A DNA stretch of 64,000 bases, from contig CAZMAM010000003.1 in assembly GCA_964564305.1 (NCBI GenBank), forward strand, positions 1 through 64,000. The letters are read 5' to 3'. The DNA is from RGIG1959 sp964564305. GTDB lineage: Bacteria; Bacillota; Clostridia; Oscillospirales; Acutalibacteraceae. The position numbers and the translations under genes were made by a program. The notes below the pieces were generated by a model. It saw only the letters and a program-made list of their open reading frames with translations. It did not search any database and was not told where the DNA came from. Below are positions 52,355-61,560 of this stretch, one piece after another. Each line of letters opens with the position of its first letter. The first letter of the stretch is position 1.

Positions 52355-53877
52355 TTGTGTTCACCCAAAAAAGCTTCCAATTCGCGCACATTTAGCGAAT
52401 CGCATCGGTTCATGAACGGCGCAAACGCCTGCGCTATGTGTCTGCAACCGTTTTTTTGATTGCTTTCGATATTCATCGGCATTACGGGATCGTGCACGGA
52501 CAGCCGAAGCAGCGCCCAGCCGTCGCCGTTTTGTTCGTCAAACGAAATGCGAACCCCTTCACAGCTGTCGTCCGCCACATGCCAGCCCTGTTGCTTGGCG
52601 TAGAATTCCAGTTCCCGCAGAACCCGGTTGCCGTAATCGGCAAAATCCGGAGCGGTGATGGGAAAGCGCAATTCTTTTTCTTCCGCCGGTTCGGCAAGCG
52701 AAGCAATCAGATCCTCCGGGGATTTTCCCTCTTTGCGCAAGTTGGCGGTCAGAATAATCAATCGGGTGATTAGATACGCTCCATCGTCCAGAAAATAATT
52801 TTCTTTCAGCGCGGCATGGCCGGAAGTTTCAATCGCCAAAGGCGTATACTGTCCTTCCCGGTTCAAACGGATGGCTTCGTTAATCACGTTTTTATAACCC
52901 CGTTTAAAGCGGCGATGAGTTCCGCCCAAGGTCTGTTCGATAAAAATTTTTAATCCGTCGGAAGTGACGGAATCGGTGACGATTACGCCGGGAACCGGGT
53001 GATCGGGATATCCCATGGCCATGGCGGCGGCAAGGGCAATCAGCCGGTTGCGGTTAATTTCCTTTCCGTCTTTGCCTACACATCCCGCGCGATCCACATC
53101 GGTATCGAAAATAACCCCCAAATCTGCATGAGCGGTTACGGTCGCTTCGCAGACAGAAGCCATGGCTTGTTCATTTTCGGGATTGGGAATATGATTCGGA
53201 AAGTTTCCGTCCGGGTTTAAGAATCGGCTTCCCGAAATATCCGCACCCAGCGGGGCAAGCACATCGGTGGCGTAAAAACCGCCCACTCCGTTCCCAGCGT
53301 CCACCACAATGTGAAATCCGGCAAGCGGATAATTCGTTTGGGCGCCGGCGATACCGTTGAGAATCATTTTCCTTAAGCGGGCGGCATAGCGAGATAGCAG
53401 TTCTGTCCTTTGAACCGATCCTTTTTTCGGCGTTAATGCGGCGCCTTGAGCACAGACCCGGAGGATTTCGCAGATATCCTGTTTTTCAAGGCCTCCCGAC
53501 GGAGTGAAAAACTTCAGTCCGTTTCGCTGACGGGGGTGATGGCTTGCGGTAATCATTATTGCGCCGTCGGTGGGGATTTCAAGTGTGGAAAAAAACATGG
53601 CCGGCGTGGTGCAAAGTTCACCGTAATACACGGTCACGCCCATCCCTGTCAGCGCGCGCATGACCGCATCGGCGAGCCGGGGCCCGGACAGACGGCAGTC
53701 TCTGCCCAGCGAAATTTTCAGCTCGGAAACCGGTTTGCCTGTTTTCTCGTTAAGCCATAGCGCAAAAGCCCTCGCCATGGTTTCCACTGCGTCATCGGTC
53801 AGATCAAGCGGCTCGCCCGTTCCGTCAGTTGCCACGCCGCGAATATCGCTGCCGCTTTGAAAATGCATCCAGTCCAT
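52351..53877 (-). CDS. phosphomannomutase/phosphoglucomutase
   Basis: The 508-residue alpha-D-phosphohexomutase has the phospho-serine loop TASHHPRQRNG, the metal loop DTDVDRAG and sugar-binding ETSGHAALKEN. It interconverts hexose-1-P and -6-P and fits with the nearby nucleotidyltransferase and GalE. Start ATG at 53877 has GGGAGG upstream. The exact substrate cannot be read from sequence. Confidence 0.92.
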   Translation of the reverse strand: MDWMHFQSGSDIRGVATDGTGEPLDLTDDAVETMARAFALWLNEKTGKPVSELKISLGRDCRLSGPRLADAVMRALTGMGVTVYYGELCTTPAMFFSTLEIPTDGAIMITASHHPRQRNGLKFFTPSGGLEKQDICEILRVCAQGAALTPKKGSVQRTELLSRYAARLRKMILNGIAGAQTNYPLAGFHIVVDAGNGVGGFYATDVLAPLGADISGSRFLNPDGNFPNHIPNPENEQAMASVCEATVTAHADLGVIFDTDVDRAGCVGKDGKEINRNRLIALAAAMAMGYPDHPVPGVIVTDSVTSDGLKIFIEQTLGGTHRRFKRGYKNVINEAIRLNREGQYTPLAIETSGHAALKENYFLDDGAYLITRLIILTANLRKEGKSPEDLIASLAEPAEEKELRFPITAPDFADYGNRVLRELEFYAKQQGWHVADDSCEGVRISFDEQNGDGWALLRLSVHDPVMPMNIESNQKNGCRHIAQAFAPFMNRCDSLNVRELEAFLGEHK

Positions 53878-53891
53878 ATGTTTCCCTCCCG

Positions 53892-54461
53892 TTACCGCTC
53901 AAACAGATGATCGCAAACGGTTTTGATTCCGATCAATATTAAAATGACCCCTCCGGCTATGGACGCGCCTTTTTCAAAGCGCCTGCCCAAGGTGCTGCCC
54001 AGCATGACTCCAATAGAGGAAAGCGCAAAAGTAATCAGCCCGATCAGAGCAATGCTCAGGGGAACATTGGTGTTTGGCACCAAAGCAAAAGTAATTCCCG
54101 CCGCCAGCGCGTCGATAGATGTGGCCACCGAGAGCATCAATAATTCCCGCAAGTGCAATTTGTCCCCGGCCTCGCCCTTGATGTTTTCGGGGTGAAACGC
54201 TTCCCAGATCATTTTTCCGCCGATGAGGGTGAGAAGAATGAAGACCACCCAGTGGTCAAAAGCGGAAATGGCCGCTTCGAACTGACGCCCCAGAAGCCAG
54301 CCCAGAAAAGGCATCAGCGCCTGAAATCCACCGAAAAACAGCCCGACGGTCAGTGCCTGCGGTACGGTGGGGCGGCGCAGGGTCAAGCCTTTGCAAATGG
54401 CCGCTGCAAAAGCATCCATGGCCAGCCCAACCGCCAGCAACAGCATTTCCCAGATATTCAT
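53892..54461 (-). CDS. mntP: MntP-family manganese efflux pump
   Basis: The 189-residue membrane protein has six TM helices in two repeats, with GLAMDAFAAAICKGL and SVATSIDALAAGITFAL containing the family Asp residues. It exports Mn2+. ATG 54461 overlaps the upstream stop as ATGA, which decides the start; a longer reading lies inside the upstream gene. Confidence 0.92.
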   Translation of the reverse strand: MNIWEMLLLAVGLAMDAFAAAICKGLTLRRPTVPQALTVGLFFGGFQALMPFLGWLLGRQFEAAISAFDHWVVFILLTLIGGKMIWEAFHPENIKGEAGDKLHLRELLMLSVATSIDALAAGITFALVPNTNVPLSIALIGLITFALSSIGVMLGSTLGRRFEKGASIAGGVILILIGIKTVCDHLFER

Positions 54462-55390
54462 ACCGATGGCCACAGAGGGGCGGGATATCGTCCCTCGTTT
54501 GTCATGCGCGCGATTGCACGGGTTACTTCGGCAAGATCTTCCCGATAGGTCATGCCGTACCATTTGTCTTGCGTGTGCAGAACTTTGACGTCTGCCTTTC
54601 CGGCTTGCATCAGCGAATCCACCGCAAAGGGCAGGTAAAATTCGGCTTTCACCGCTTGCTCGCCCGAAAGATTTTCCAAAAAGCGCACAAACAACTCCTC
54701 AAACTGCGGGAGAACCGACGCTGGAAATCCCCAGCAGTTCATGGAAACCTGTGCATCTTTTGGCAGTGTATTCCAAGTTTTTCCTTCATTTTCGGTGTAA
54801 ACAACATTGCCGTTATTTTTTTGGATATGCGTTCGTTCGGTAATGGCGGTGAGCATGCCGTTGGCGTCGGTCTCGCACACACCGCGGGAAACATAGCCGT
54901 TATCGGTCAGCGTGTTTTCCAAAACATAGCCCACCATTGCCAAATGCTCCGTTTGGCATTTTTGCGTATCTGCGTTTTTGAGAAAATCCGCGAGCAGAGA
55001 AAAGCACTGCGCGCCGTAATAATCGTCGGCGTTGATGACAGCGAACGGCTCGTGAACAACACCCGTGCAGCAGCTGACGGCATGGCCGGTACCCCATGGC
55101 TTCACCCGGTTTTGGGGAACCGGAAAACCGCCGGGTAAACGGTTTAATTCCTGGAAGACATATTCAACCGGCAGGATTTTTTCCAATTTCTGGCCGATTT
55201 GTTCTCTGAAATCCTCTTCTATGGCGTGTTTAATAATAAATACGACTTTGCCGAACCCCGCCTGTATCGCGTCGTACACGGAATATTCAATGAGCTTTTC
55301 CCCGTTCGGACCGATGGGTGAAATTTGTTTTAATCCGCCGAAGCGGCTGCCCATACCGGCAGCCATCACGACCAATATCGGTTTTTGCAT
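54458..55390 (-). CDS. sugar-phosphate nucleotidyltransferase
   Basis: The 310-residue protein begins VVMAAGMGSRFGGLKQ, the NTP-transferase signature. It contains INADDYYG for metal binding and a C-terminal segment fitting UTP-glucose-1-P or related uridylyltransferases. Its place between galE and a phosphohexomutase suggests it makes the UDP- or NDP-sugar that GalE uses. The specific sugar is unknown. Confidence 0.87.
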   Translation of the reverse strand: MQKPILVVMAAGMGSRFGGLKQISPIGPNGEKLIEYSVYDAIQAGFGKVVFIIKHAIEEDFREQIGQKLEKILPVEYVFQELNRLPGGFPVPQNRVKPWGTGHAVSCCTGVVHEPFAVINADDYYGAQCFSLLADFLKNADTQKCQTEHLAMVGYVLENTLTDNGYVSRGVCETDANGMLTAITERTHIQKNNGNVVYTENEGKTWNTLPKDAQVSMNCWGFPASVLPQFEELFVRFLENLSGEQAVKAEFYLPFAVDSLMQAGKADVKVLHTQDKWYGMTYREDLAEVTRAIARMTNEGRYPAPLWPSV

Positions 55391-55412
55391 ACGGTCACAT
55401 CCTTAAAAACGG

Positions 55413-55441
55413 TTGCACACTGCGAACAATAAGCGTATAAT
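55413..55441 (+). promoter_or_regulatory. promoter of galE
   Basis: TTGCAC (55413-55418) is followed after 17 bases by a perfect TATAAT (55436-55441), 36 bases before the ATG. Confidence 0.8.
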
Positions 55442-55477
55442 AAAATTGCAAATCTATTATACACGGGGGAATGCAAA

Positions 55478-56497
55478 ATGGCAATACTTATTACGGGAGG
55501 CGCGGGTTATATCGGTTCGCATACTTGCGTGGAAATGCTTGCCGCCGGTTACGACATTGTGGTGGCGGATAATTTTTACAACAGCAAACCGCAGGCGCTG
55601 CAAAGAGTAAAGGAACTTTCCGGTAAGGATTTTCCGTCATACACCTGCGATATCCGCGATACGGCTGCCATGCAAACCGTGTTTCAGCGTCATGAAATCG
55701 AGGCGGTGATTCATTTCGCGGGTTTGAAGGCGGTGGGAGAATCGGTACAAAAGCCACTGGAATATTACGAAAACAATGTTTATGGCACCTTGGCTTTATT
55801 GCGCGTGATGCGGCAAGCGGGGTGTAATAAAATCATTTTCAGTTCTTCCGCCACCGTTTACGGGCTAAATAATCCCTCCCCGCTTCGGGAAGATATGCCC
55901 ACGGGAGGGGTGACCAATCCTTACGGACGAACCAAATATATTATTGAAGAAATTCTCAAAGATATCTGTGTTTCTCAAAAAGAGTTCGGAGCGGTACTTC
56001 TCAGATATTTTAATCCGATCGGCGCGCATGCCAGCGGAAAAATCGGGGAAGACCCCAACGGAATTCCCAATAACCTGATGCCGTATGTTGCTCAGGTCGC
56101 TATCGGCAAGCTTCCGCAGCTTTCTGTCTTTGGCAACGATTACGATACGCCGGACGGCACAGGCGTTCGGGATTATATTCATGTGGTGGATCTTGCCCGT
56201 GGGCATGTGGCGGCGGTATCGTACGCGCTGTTTCATACCGGCGCCATACCGATTAATCTGGGAACCGGTACCGGTTACAGTGTCATGGATATCGTTCATA
56301 CTTTTCAGCGGGTAAACAGTGTCTCTGTACCTTACCGTGTGGTTGACCGCCGACCCGGGGATATCGCCACCTGCTATTCCGATCCGTCCCGGGCAAGAGA
56401 ATTGCTGGGCTGGCAGGCTCAGCTGAATTTGGAAGATATGTGCCGCGATTCCTGGCGCTGGCAGCAACAAAATCCAAACGGATTTGATGAAGCGTAA
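55478..56497 (+). CDS. galE: UDP-glucose 4-epimerase
   Basis: The 339-residue short-chain dehydrogenase-type epimerase has GGAGYIGSHTCVEML for NAD binding, SSSATVYG and the catalytic YGRTK. The downstream RYFNPIGAH and RDYIHVVDLA segments are typical of GalE. It interconverts UDP-glucose and UDP-galactose. It is transcribed away from the nucleotidyltransferase gene. Confidence 0.96.
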   Translation: MAILITGGAGYIGSHTCVEMLAAGYDIVVADNFYNSKPQALQRVKELSGKDFPSYTCDIRDTAAMQTVFQRHEIEAVIHFAGLKAVGESVQKPLEYYENNVYGTLALLRVMRQAGCNKIIFSSSATVYGLNNPSPLREDMPTGGVTNPYGRTKYIIEEILKDICVSQKEFGAVLLRYFNPIGAHASGKIGEDPNGIPNNLMPYVAQVAIGKLPQLSVFGNDYDTPDGTGVRDYIHVVDLARGHVAAVSYALFHTGAIPINLGTGTGYSVMDIVHTFQRVNSVSVPYRVVDRRPGDIATCYSDPSRARELLGWQAQLNLEDMCRDSWRWQQQNPNGFDEA

Positions 56498-56547
56498 TGC
56501 GCAAAAATGATTGCGGTTGCCGCCCCGATCGTGGGCCGAGAAAAGAG

Positions 56548-56612
56548 AAAATAAAACAGGCAGCAAGCGGCACGGAAAATTCATTCGCACCGCTTGTTTC
56601 GCTTTATTTTGG
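56548..56612. terminator. terminator between converging galE and apgM
   Basis: CAAGCGG (56564-56570) pairs with CCGCTTG (56590-56596), followed by TTTCGCTTTATTT. An A-rich stretch on the other side mirrors it, so it can work from both strands. Confidence 0.65.
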
Positions 56613-56628
56613 TCTTTTCGTGTTCGGC

Positions 56629-57828
56629 TTAGTGCCCGGTTAAACGCCGCATGAGCAATTTGCCCTGCGGGAGAAAAATTCCGGTTGACGCGGCAGCGGA
56701 TTCGGTGAACAACGGCACACCGTTTGTTTTCCGGTCGCTATGGTAAATCAGAAAAGGAATCGGATCTCGCGTGTGGGTGCGAAGCGTCAGGGGTGTGGGA
56801 TGATCCGGACAAATGAGAATTGCATATGGCCCTAATGCCTCTAATTTGGGCAGAAGAGGGGTGAGAATCAAACGGTCGATGTGCTCAATCGCTTTGACTT
56901 TGTTTTCCGCCTCACCCCGGTGTCCGCATTCGTCCGGAGCTTCCAAGTGAATATAGGCCAGGTCGTGCCCGTTGGTCAAGGCATCGGCAGCCGCCAGCAT
57001 TTTGCCTTTGAAGTTGGTATCGATATACCCGGTGGCGCCTTCTACCTCGCATACCGTCATGCCGTTTAACCGGGCGATGCCTTTCAAGAGATCCACTGCG
57101 GAAATCATCGCGCCTTTCAGGCCGAATCGGGCGGTGAAATTCTCCAATTTCGGCCGTGTTCCCTGACCCCACAGCCAAATGGAATTTGCCGGATGCAGCC
57201 CCGCTTTTCTCCGTTCTTCGTTGACGGGATGATGTTGCAAAATTTCAAAACTTTTTGTCATCATTGTGTTCAGCGTTTCGCACACGGGCAGATATTTCCC
57301 GATTTCTTTTCCGCTGATATCGTGTGGGGGCGTAAGCGGCCCGACAGATTCCGGCTTGCTATGCCAGACAGCGCAGTGACGGTAGGCGGTACCCGTGTAA
57401 AAATCAAAGTCTCCTCCGCCAAAATCGCTTTGCAATGTTTGTATGAGAACACTGGCTTCCTCGGTATGAATATCTCCGGCGCAATAGTCGACCATCTTTT
57501 TTTGCTTAAAAGGTTCGTCATCGGTTAAGGTGACAAAATTGCACCGTAGAGCCAGATCGTTCTCTTTAAGATCGATGCCGATATTTGCCGCTTCCAAAGG
57601 GGAGCGCCCGGTGTAACAGTCGGCGGGATCGTATCCCAGCACGGAGAGATTGGCAACGTCGCTGCCCGGCGGCAGTTCATCGGGTATTGTTTTGGCCATG
57701 CCGACTTCCGATTGAGCGGCAAGCGCGTCCATGGTCGGTTTGTGCGCCGCTTCCATCGGCGTTTTTCCGTTTAGCGCGTCACAGGGTAAATCCGCCATTC
57801 CGTCACAAAGTAAAACGACATACTTCAT
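56629..57828 (-). CDS. apgM: cofactor-independent phosphoglycerate mutase, archaeal type
   Basis: The 399-residue alkaline-phosphatase-superfamily protein has the N-terminal metal/nucleophile segment (VLLCDGMADLP, PPGSDVANLSVLGYDP). It also has the C-terminal metal sites (HLEAPDECGHRG and CPDHPTP). This fits ApgM, some members of which have been proposed as alternative homoserine kinases. ATG is preceded by CAGGAGG. Confidence 0.9.
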   Translation of the reverse strand: MKYVVLLCDGMADLPCDALNGKTPMEAAHKPTMDALAAQSEVGMAKTIPDELPPGSDVANLSVLGYDPADCYTGRSPLEAANIGIDLKENDLALRCNFVTLTDDEPFKQKKMVDYCAGDIHTEEASVLIQTLQSDFGGGDFDFYTGTAYRHCAVWHSKPESVGPLTPPHDISGKEIGKYLPVCETLNTMMTKSFEILQHHPVNEERRKAGLHPANSIWLWGQGTRPKLENFTARFGLKGAMISAVDLLKGIARLNGMTVCEVEGATGYIDTNFKGKMLAAADALTNGHDLAYIHLEAPDECGHRGEAENKVKAIEHIDRLILTPLLPKLEALGPYAILICPDHPTPLTLRTHTRDPIPFLIYHSDRKTNGVPLFTESAAASTGIFLPQGKLLMRRLTGH

Positions 57829-57928
57829 TATTTTTATCCTCCTGTCGGAATCCGTCGCTCAGTATACCACATTTCCACACAAAAAGAAAGACAGGCGCTT
57901 CCTGAAATTTCCGATTTCCTTTAAAGAT

Positions 57929-57956
57929 TTGGAGTAGAACCCGAGCACTGTATACC
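57929..57956 (+). promoter_or_regulatory. promoter of the cobalamin-riboswitch transcript
   Basis: TTGGAG (57929-57934) is followed after 16 bases by TATACC (57951-57956), just before the riboswitch. A divergent extended -10 (TGGTATACT, minus strand, -10 at 57861-57866) probably serves apgM. Confidence 0.5.
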
Positions 57957-57959
57957 CTT

Positions 57960-58222
57960 GACAGATGCTCGCCTTTTGGGTAAAATATTCCCGTAAAAAC
58001 CGCATAGAAAAAGCCGTCGGTTTTCCGCCATTGTGCGCGGAAATGAAAAGGGAACCCGGTGTGAATCCGGAACAACCGCCATTACTGTGTTAGGAGTCAA
58101 GCGGCGGGCGCGCGGGCAAAAGCTCGCAGCCATTGGGTGTAACGCCTGAGAAGGTGCCCGTCCGAAGTCGCGGGGTGTTTTGCTGTGACTGCTCCTTTAG
58201 CCAGGAGACCTGCCGATGTCTG
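57960..58222 (+). promoter_or_regulatory. cobalamin (B12) riboswitch
   Basis: The conserved core is visible in order: GGGAACCCGGTG and GTGAATCCGG (58050-58070), CCGCCATTACTGTG (58077-58090), a large variable arm, and the B12 box AGCCAGGAGACCTGCC (58199-58214). GACA at 57960-57963 can pair with TGTC at 58217-58220 to close P1. It precedes the surface B12-capture genes in the same direction. Confidence 0.92.
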
Positions 58223-58301
58223 AGAACGGCCGTTACGAACGGGCGAGGAACGTACAGCCGGGTGAAAACATCGGCATCGGGTTGACCTTATGCCCTTTTT
58301 C
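58212..58301 (+). terminator. riboswitch expression platform: antiterminator and terminator
   Basis: GCCGATGT (58212-58219), at the 3' edge of the aptamer, can pair with ACATCGGC (58268-58275). Alternatively GGCAT (58273-58277) pairs with ATGCC (58290-58294), ahead of CTTTTT. The two share GGC, so they exclude each other. Closing P1 with B12 removes the first and favours termination, giving repression by B12. Confidence 0.65.
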
Positions 58302-58378
58302 TCCGACTGCCCTTTTGCGTTCCGCCGTTATCCGGCGTTCGCAGAAGGGCTTTTTGCGGAGTAAAGGGGAAGTGCGCT

Positions 58379-60988
58379 GTGAAAACAGGGGCTCGGCTGT
58401 TTTGTGTGCTGCTTTGTATTTCGGTTATTCTGAGTGCGGTACCGTTTGCCGCTCGGGGCGAAGAAAATTTTACGGCGGTGATTTCGCTCGAAGGGCTCAC
58501 ATTGGGTCAGGGGTTTTATGTTGAACCCACCGCTTACACATTGGACGAAATCAACGATCTTCTTTCTGCTGTGGGAGACGGGCCGTACACCGCCGAAACG
58601 GTGACGGTTGCCGCACTGACACACGCTATGCTGACGGATTACGGCCTTAAGGCCAAAATCACCGGTAGCTGGCAAAAAAGCGGGTATCTCAGCGCCGTAC
58701 AGGGGATAGACACCGATGAAGTGCGCCTTCCCGAAGTTCTTCTTCAAGCGGGAATGCGGGAGGATTTTCCGAAAAATACCGATGACTGGCTCGGAGAATT
58801 TGATTATACCGCGCAAAGCGGTTGGATGGTGAGTGTCGATCACCGCTTTATTTCGGAAAGCATGAGCGCACAAAGTTTGAAAAACCGTGCTGTGGTGCGC
58901 TGGCAGTTTACCCTTGCCGGGTACGGGGCGGATCTCGGCTGCGAGGACGGATTCGGTGCCGCGGCCTATTTTTCGGCGGCCGACCGGTCTGAAGTGTACC
59001 GTCTCATAGCCGAAAGCGGCGATACGGCGGCAAAACGGGAAGCCCTCGGTATCCTCGCTCGGTTAGATGCGGGAGGGGATGAAGTGGCGCGTGCCGCTGC
59101 GCTCTTTACGCAGCCCGCGCAGCCGAACCGGCAGGCGTCCGCCGCATTGCACACCGCTATGGCCGCATTGGCCGGAAAAGTTCCCGCGCCGGTAATGAGT
59201 TCCACCGGTGGGGAATGGACGGTGATTGCTCTTTCCCGCGGAGGATATTATCCGGCGGGGCATGCATATTTTGAGGGGTACTTACGTTCCCTCGGTGCCG
59301 CTGTTCGCGAAAATGTTTCGGAAGACGGGCGGCTGCACCCGGTCAAGTCTACCGAAAATTCCCGGGTCATCCTAGCGCTGACAGCTATCGGAGAGGATCC
59401 CTCCGATTTTAACGGCGTCAATTTGCTGTCTCCGTTACGCGATTCGGAATTTGTGAACGCACAGGGCATTAACGGCCCTATTTTTGCGCTGATTGCCCTG
59501 AATTCAGGGCAGGTTGAAGGATATGATGAAGCTAAGGAGGCCTGTTTGCGCACGATTCTCTCCGCGCAATCGGAGGATGGCGGATGGTCGCTTTCCGGTT
59601 TCGGGGCCGACCCGGATATGACGGCAATGGCGCTTCAGGCGCTGAGTTCGTATGCCGCGCGCAATGAGGTTCAGGTGGCGGCGGAAAAGGGCTTTGCCTG
59701 CCTTTCCGAACTGCAGCGGGAATCGGGCGGGTATTCTTCTTGGGGTACGGTGAACGCCGAAAGTATTGCGCAGGTGATTATTGCCGCCACAGCGTGGGGA
59801 ATCGATCCGCAAAATGATTCGCGGCTGGTGAAATCCGGAGGCAGCGCGGTTTCGGCATTACTCACGTTTTTTGATGAGAACGAGGGAATGTTTTCCCATA
59901 CCGCCGGTACCGGCGCCAACCTGATGGCGAGTGAGCAGGGGTGTCTGGCACTGGTTGCGTATGACCGTTGGGTAAATGCGCGCCCGGCTCTGTACGACAT
60001 GTCCGGCGCGGACACTCCGCCTTCCGATGAATTCCGTCTTACCGCTTTTTTGTCTATGCCGGTGCAAGCGGAGAACCGGGTGGGGGCAGTTTTTTCCGCC
60101 ACAGTGTTCCTTTCCGGATTTATGTCGGGCGTAAAACTGATTGACGGCGTCATTCGTCTGCCGGCCGGGGTGAATGTGACCGGCATGAAGTCCGGCGACC
60201 GTTTGGGCGGCGGACAGCTTTCGTATGCGGTGGAGCCGCAGACGCATCAATTGCGGTTTGTTTATTTTGATCCGAGCGGAGAAAGTGAAATTTCCATTTT
60301 CGGGGAGGATAAGCCGATTCCGCTTTTTCAAATTACTTTTTCACCGGAACAAGCATTCTCGGACGGGCAGCGCCTGCGCTTTGAACTTTCCGGCCTTACT
60401 TTAAAGCGATCCGCTCATCAGGGTGAGGACGGCGCTATGGAAACGGCGGATATTTCCGAGGCGTATGCCGAGGTTAGCTTAATACAGGGATTCTCTTTTA
60501 CCGCCAAACGGCTGTACGCGGGGGACGGGGTTGATTTGATTCCGGAGGATTGGCAGGCGGTAGCCGTGGCGGTAACCGGCGCAAGTGAGGGAGATGCATT
60601 GAATTTTTACGGCGGAGCGCTGCTGGCCGATTTTTCCTGTAACGCGCTGCTCAGCGAGCAAAACGGGGTGATTACTTTTGTGTGCATGGCTCCTGTATCC
60701 GCTGAACTTTCCGCCTTCACAGATCCTTCGCATTACACGGTTTCCGGGGGCGGCAACGCATTTGCTTTCGGGGACGCAAACAGCGACGGGCGCATCAATG
60801 CACAGGATGTGCTGATCGCTGTAAACGCTTGGTTACGCGTGGGGGATGCTCCGTCTCCTCAGGAAGTGCTGCGCCTGAATGTGAACGGCGATGCGCGAAT
60901 CAACACCTTCGATGCGCTGGGCATTGCCGCCTATATGGTGGACGGCGAGCCGTTCGATATTCTGCAAACGGCAGGTGAGGGACGGTGA
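58379..60988 (+). CDS. secreted DUF4430-like / alpha-alpha barrel / cohesin / dockerin protein (predicted B12 capture)
   Basis: The 869-residue protein has a signal peptide (1-27) and a DUF4430-like domain (31-187; QSGWMVSVDHRF). A prenyltransferase-type alpha/alpha barrel follows (about 250-535; QSEDGGWSLSGFGADPDMTAMALQAL). Then come a cohesin-like beta domain (about 553-700) and two dockerin calcium loops at the end (DANSDGRINAQD, NVNGDARINTFD). DUF4430 and the alpha/alpha barrel are the two halves of animal transcobalamin and intrinsic factor, in swapped order here. Riboswitch control supports cobalamin or cobinamide binding, but that is inferred. It starts at GTG behind AAAGGGGAAG and overlaps the next gene. 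Confidence 0.85.
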   Translation: MKTGARLFCVLLCISVILSAVPFAARGEENFTAVISLEGLTLGQGFYVEPTAYTLDEINDLLSAVGDGPYTAETVTVAALTHAMLTDYGLKAKITGSWQKSGYLSAVQGIDTDEVRLPEVLLQAGMREDFPKNTDDWLGEFDYTAQSGWMVSVDHRFISESMSAQSLKNRAVVRWQFTLAGYGADLGCEDGFGAAAYFSAADRSEVYRLIAESGDTAAKREALGILARLDAGGDEVARAAALFTQPAQPNRQASAALHTAMAALAGKVPAPVMSSTGGEWTVIALSRGGYYPAGHAYFEGYLRSLGAAVRENVSEDGRLHPVKSTENSRVILALTAIGEDPSDFNGVNLLSPLRDSEFVNAQGINGPIFALIALNSGQVEGYDEAKEACLRTILSAQSEDGGWSLSGFGADPDMTAMALQALSSYAARNEVQVAAEKGFACLSELQRESGGYSSWGTVNAESIAQVIIAATAWGIDPQNDSRLVKSGGSAVSALLTFFDENEGMFSHTAGTGANLMASEQGCLALVAYDRWVNARPALYDMSGADTPPSDEFRLTAFLSMPVQAENRVGAVFSATVFLSGFMSGVKLIDGVIRLPAGVNVTGMKSGDRLGGGQLSYAVEPQTHQLRFVYFDPSGESEISIFGEDKPIPLFQITFSPEQAFSDGQRLRFELSGLTLKRSAHQGEDGAMETADISEAYAEVSLIQGFSFTAKRLYAGDGVDLIPEDWQAVAVAVTGASEGDALNFYGGALLADFSCNALLSEQNGVITFVCMAPVSAELSAFTDPSHYTVSGGGNAFAFGDANSDGRINAQDVLIAVNAWLRVGDAPSPQEVLRLNVNGDARINTFDALGIAAYMVDGEPFDILQTAGEGR

Positions 60989-61560
60989 GCCGGAAAAAAC
61001 GTACCGCGCTGATTATCGGCGCGACGCTTCTTTTGCTCTTGATCTTGGCGGCTTGGATTCTTTGGATATTTTTTCGTCCGAATACGCCGACTTTGAGCAT
61101 TGCGGATGTCCGGGGAGAAGGAGAAATAGCGGTTCCGGTGACACTCTCTTCTTTGGGCGATGCGGTATATCCTGCGGCGAGCGCGGAAATTCTTTTTGAT
61201 AACACCCGGCTTCGTTTTCTCGGAGTAGATTCGGGGGAAGTGACGGTGGCTTCTGCGCAGGGCAGGCAGATTCCCACATGGCAGGTCAATCCGGACCGTT
61301 GTAATCAAACCGGAAAAATCACGCTGCTGTATTTGGATACCGCTTTATCTTATTCGTTCAATTCCGCTTCGCTCCCCGCTCGGGATGCGGTGCTCTTTAC
61401 GCTTCGTTTTGCTTCTGTTCCGGGACAAACGGGAGGCAGTGCGCTCACTTTTTCGGATGCGGTGTTCGCGGCTTCCGATGAAAAGGAGAGTCTTTCCATG
61501 GCCAACGGAAGCTTGAGAACCAAGGATGGTACGGTGACGGTTGGGGAGGCGGCAAAATGA
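60985..61560 (+). CDS. membrane-anchored cohesin-domain protein
   Basis: The 191-residue protein has an N-terminal TM helix (about 6-28) and then a single cohesin-like domain (about 32-185; VPVTLSSLGDAVYPAASAEILFD, LLYLDTALSYSF). It has no catalytic part. It overlaps both neighbours by 4 bases. The obvious role is to hold the dockerin of the upstream protein, and perhaps the dockerin of the glycosidase at 39044, at the membrane. Confidence 0.78.
   Translation: MSRKKRTALIIGATLLLLLILAAWILWIFFRPNTPTLSIADVRGEGEIAVPVTLSSLGDAVYPAASAEILFDNTRLRFLGVDSGEVTVASAQGRQIPTWQVNPDRCNQTGKITLLYLDTALSYSFNSASLPARDAVLFTLRFASVPGQTGGSALTFSDAVFAASDEKESLSMANGSLRTKDGTVTVGEAAK

Noticed and set aside
51269..52459. Plus-strand open frame of 396 codons
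   Set aside because: It lies antisense to prmA and rsmI, both recognised genes with full motifs.
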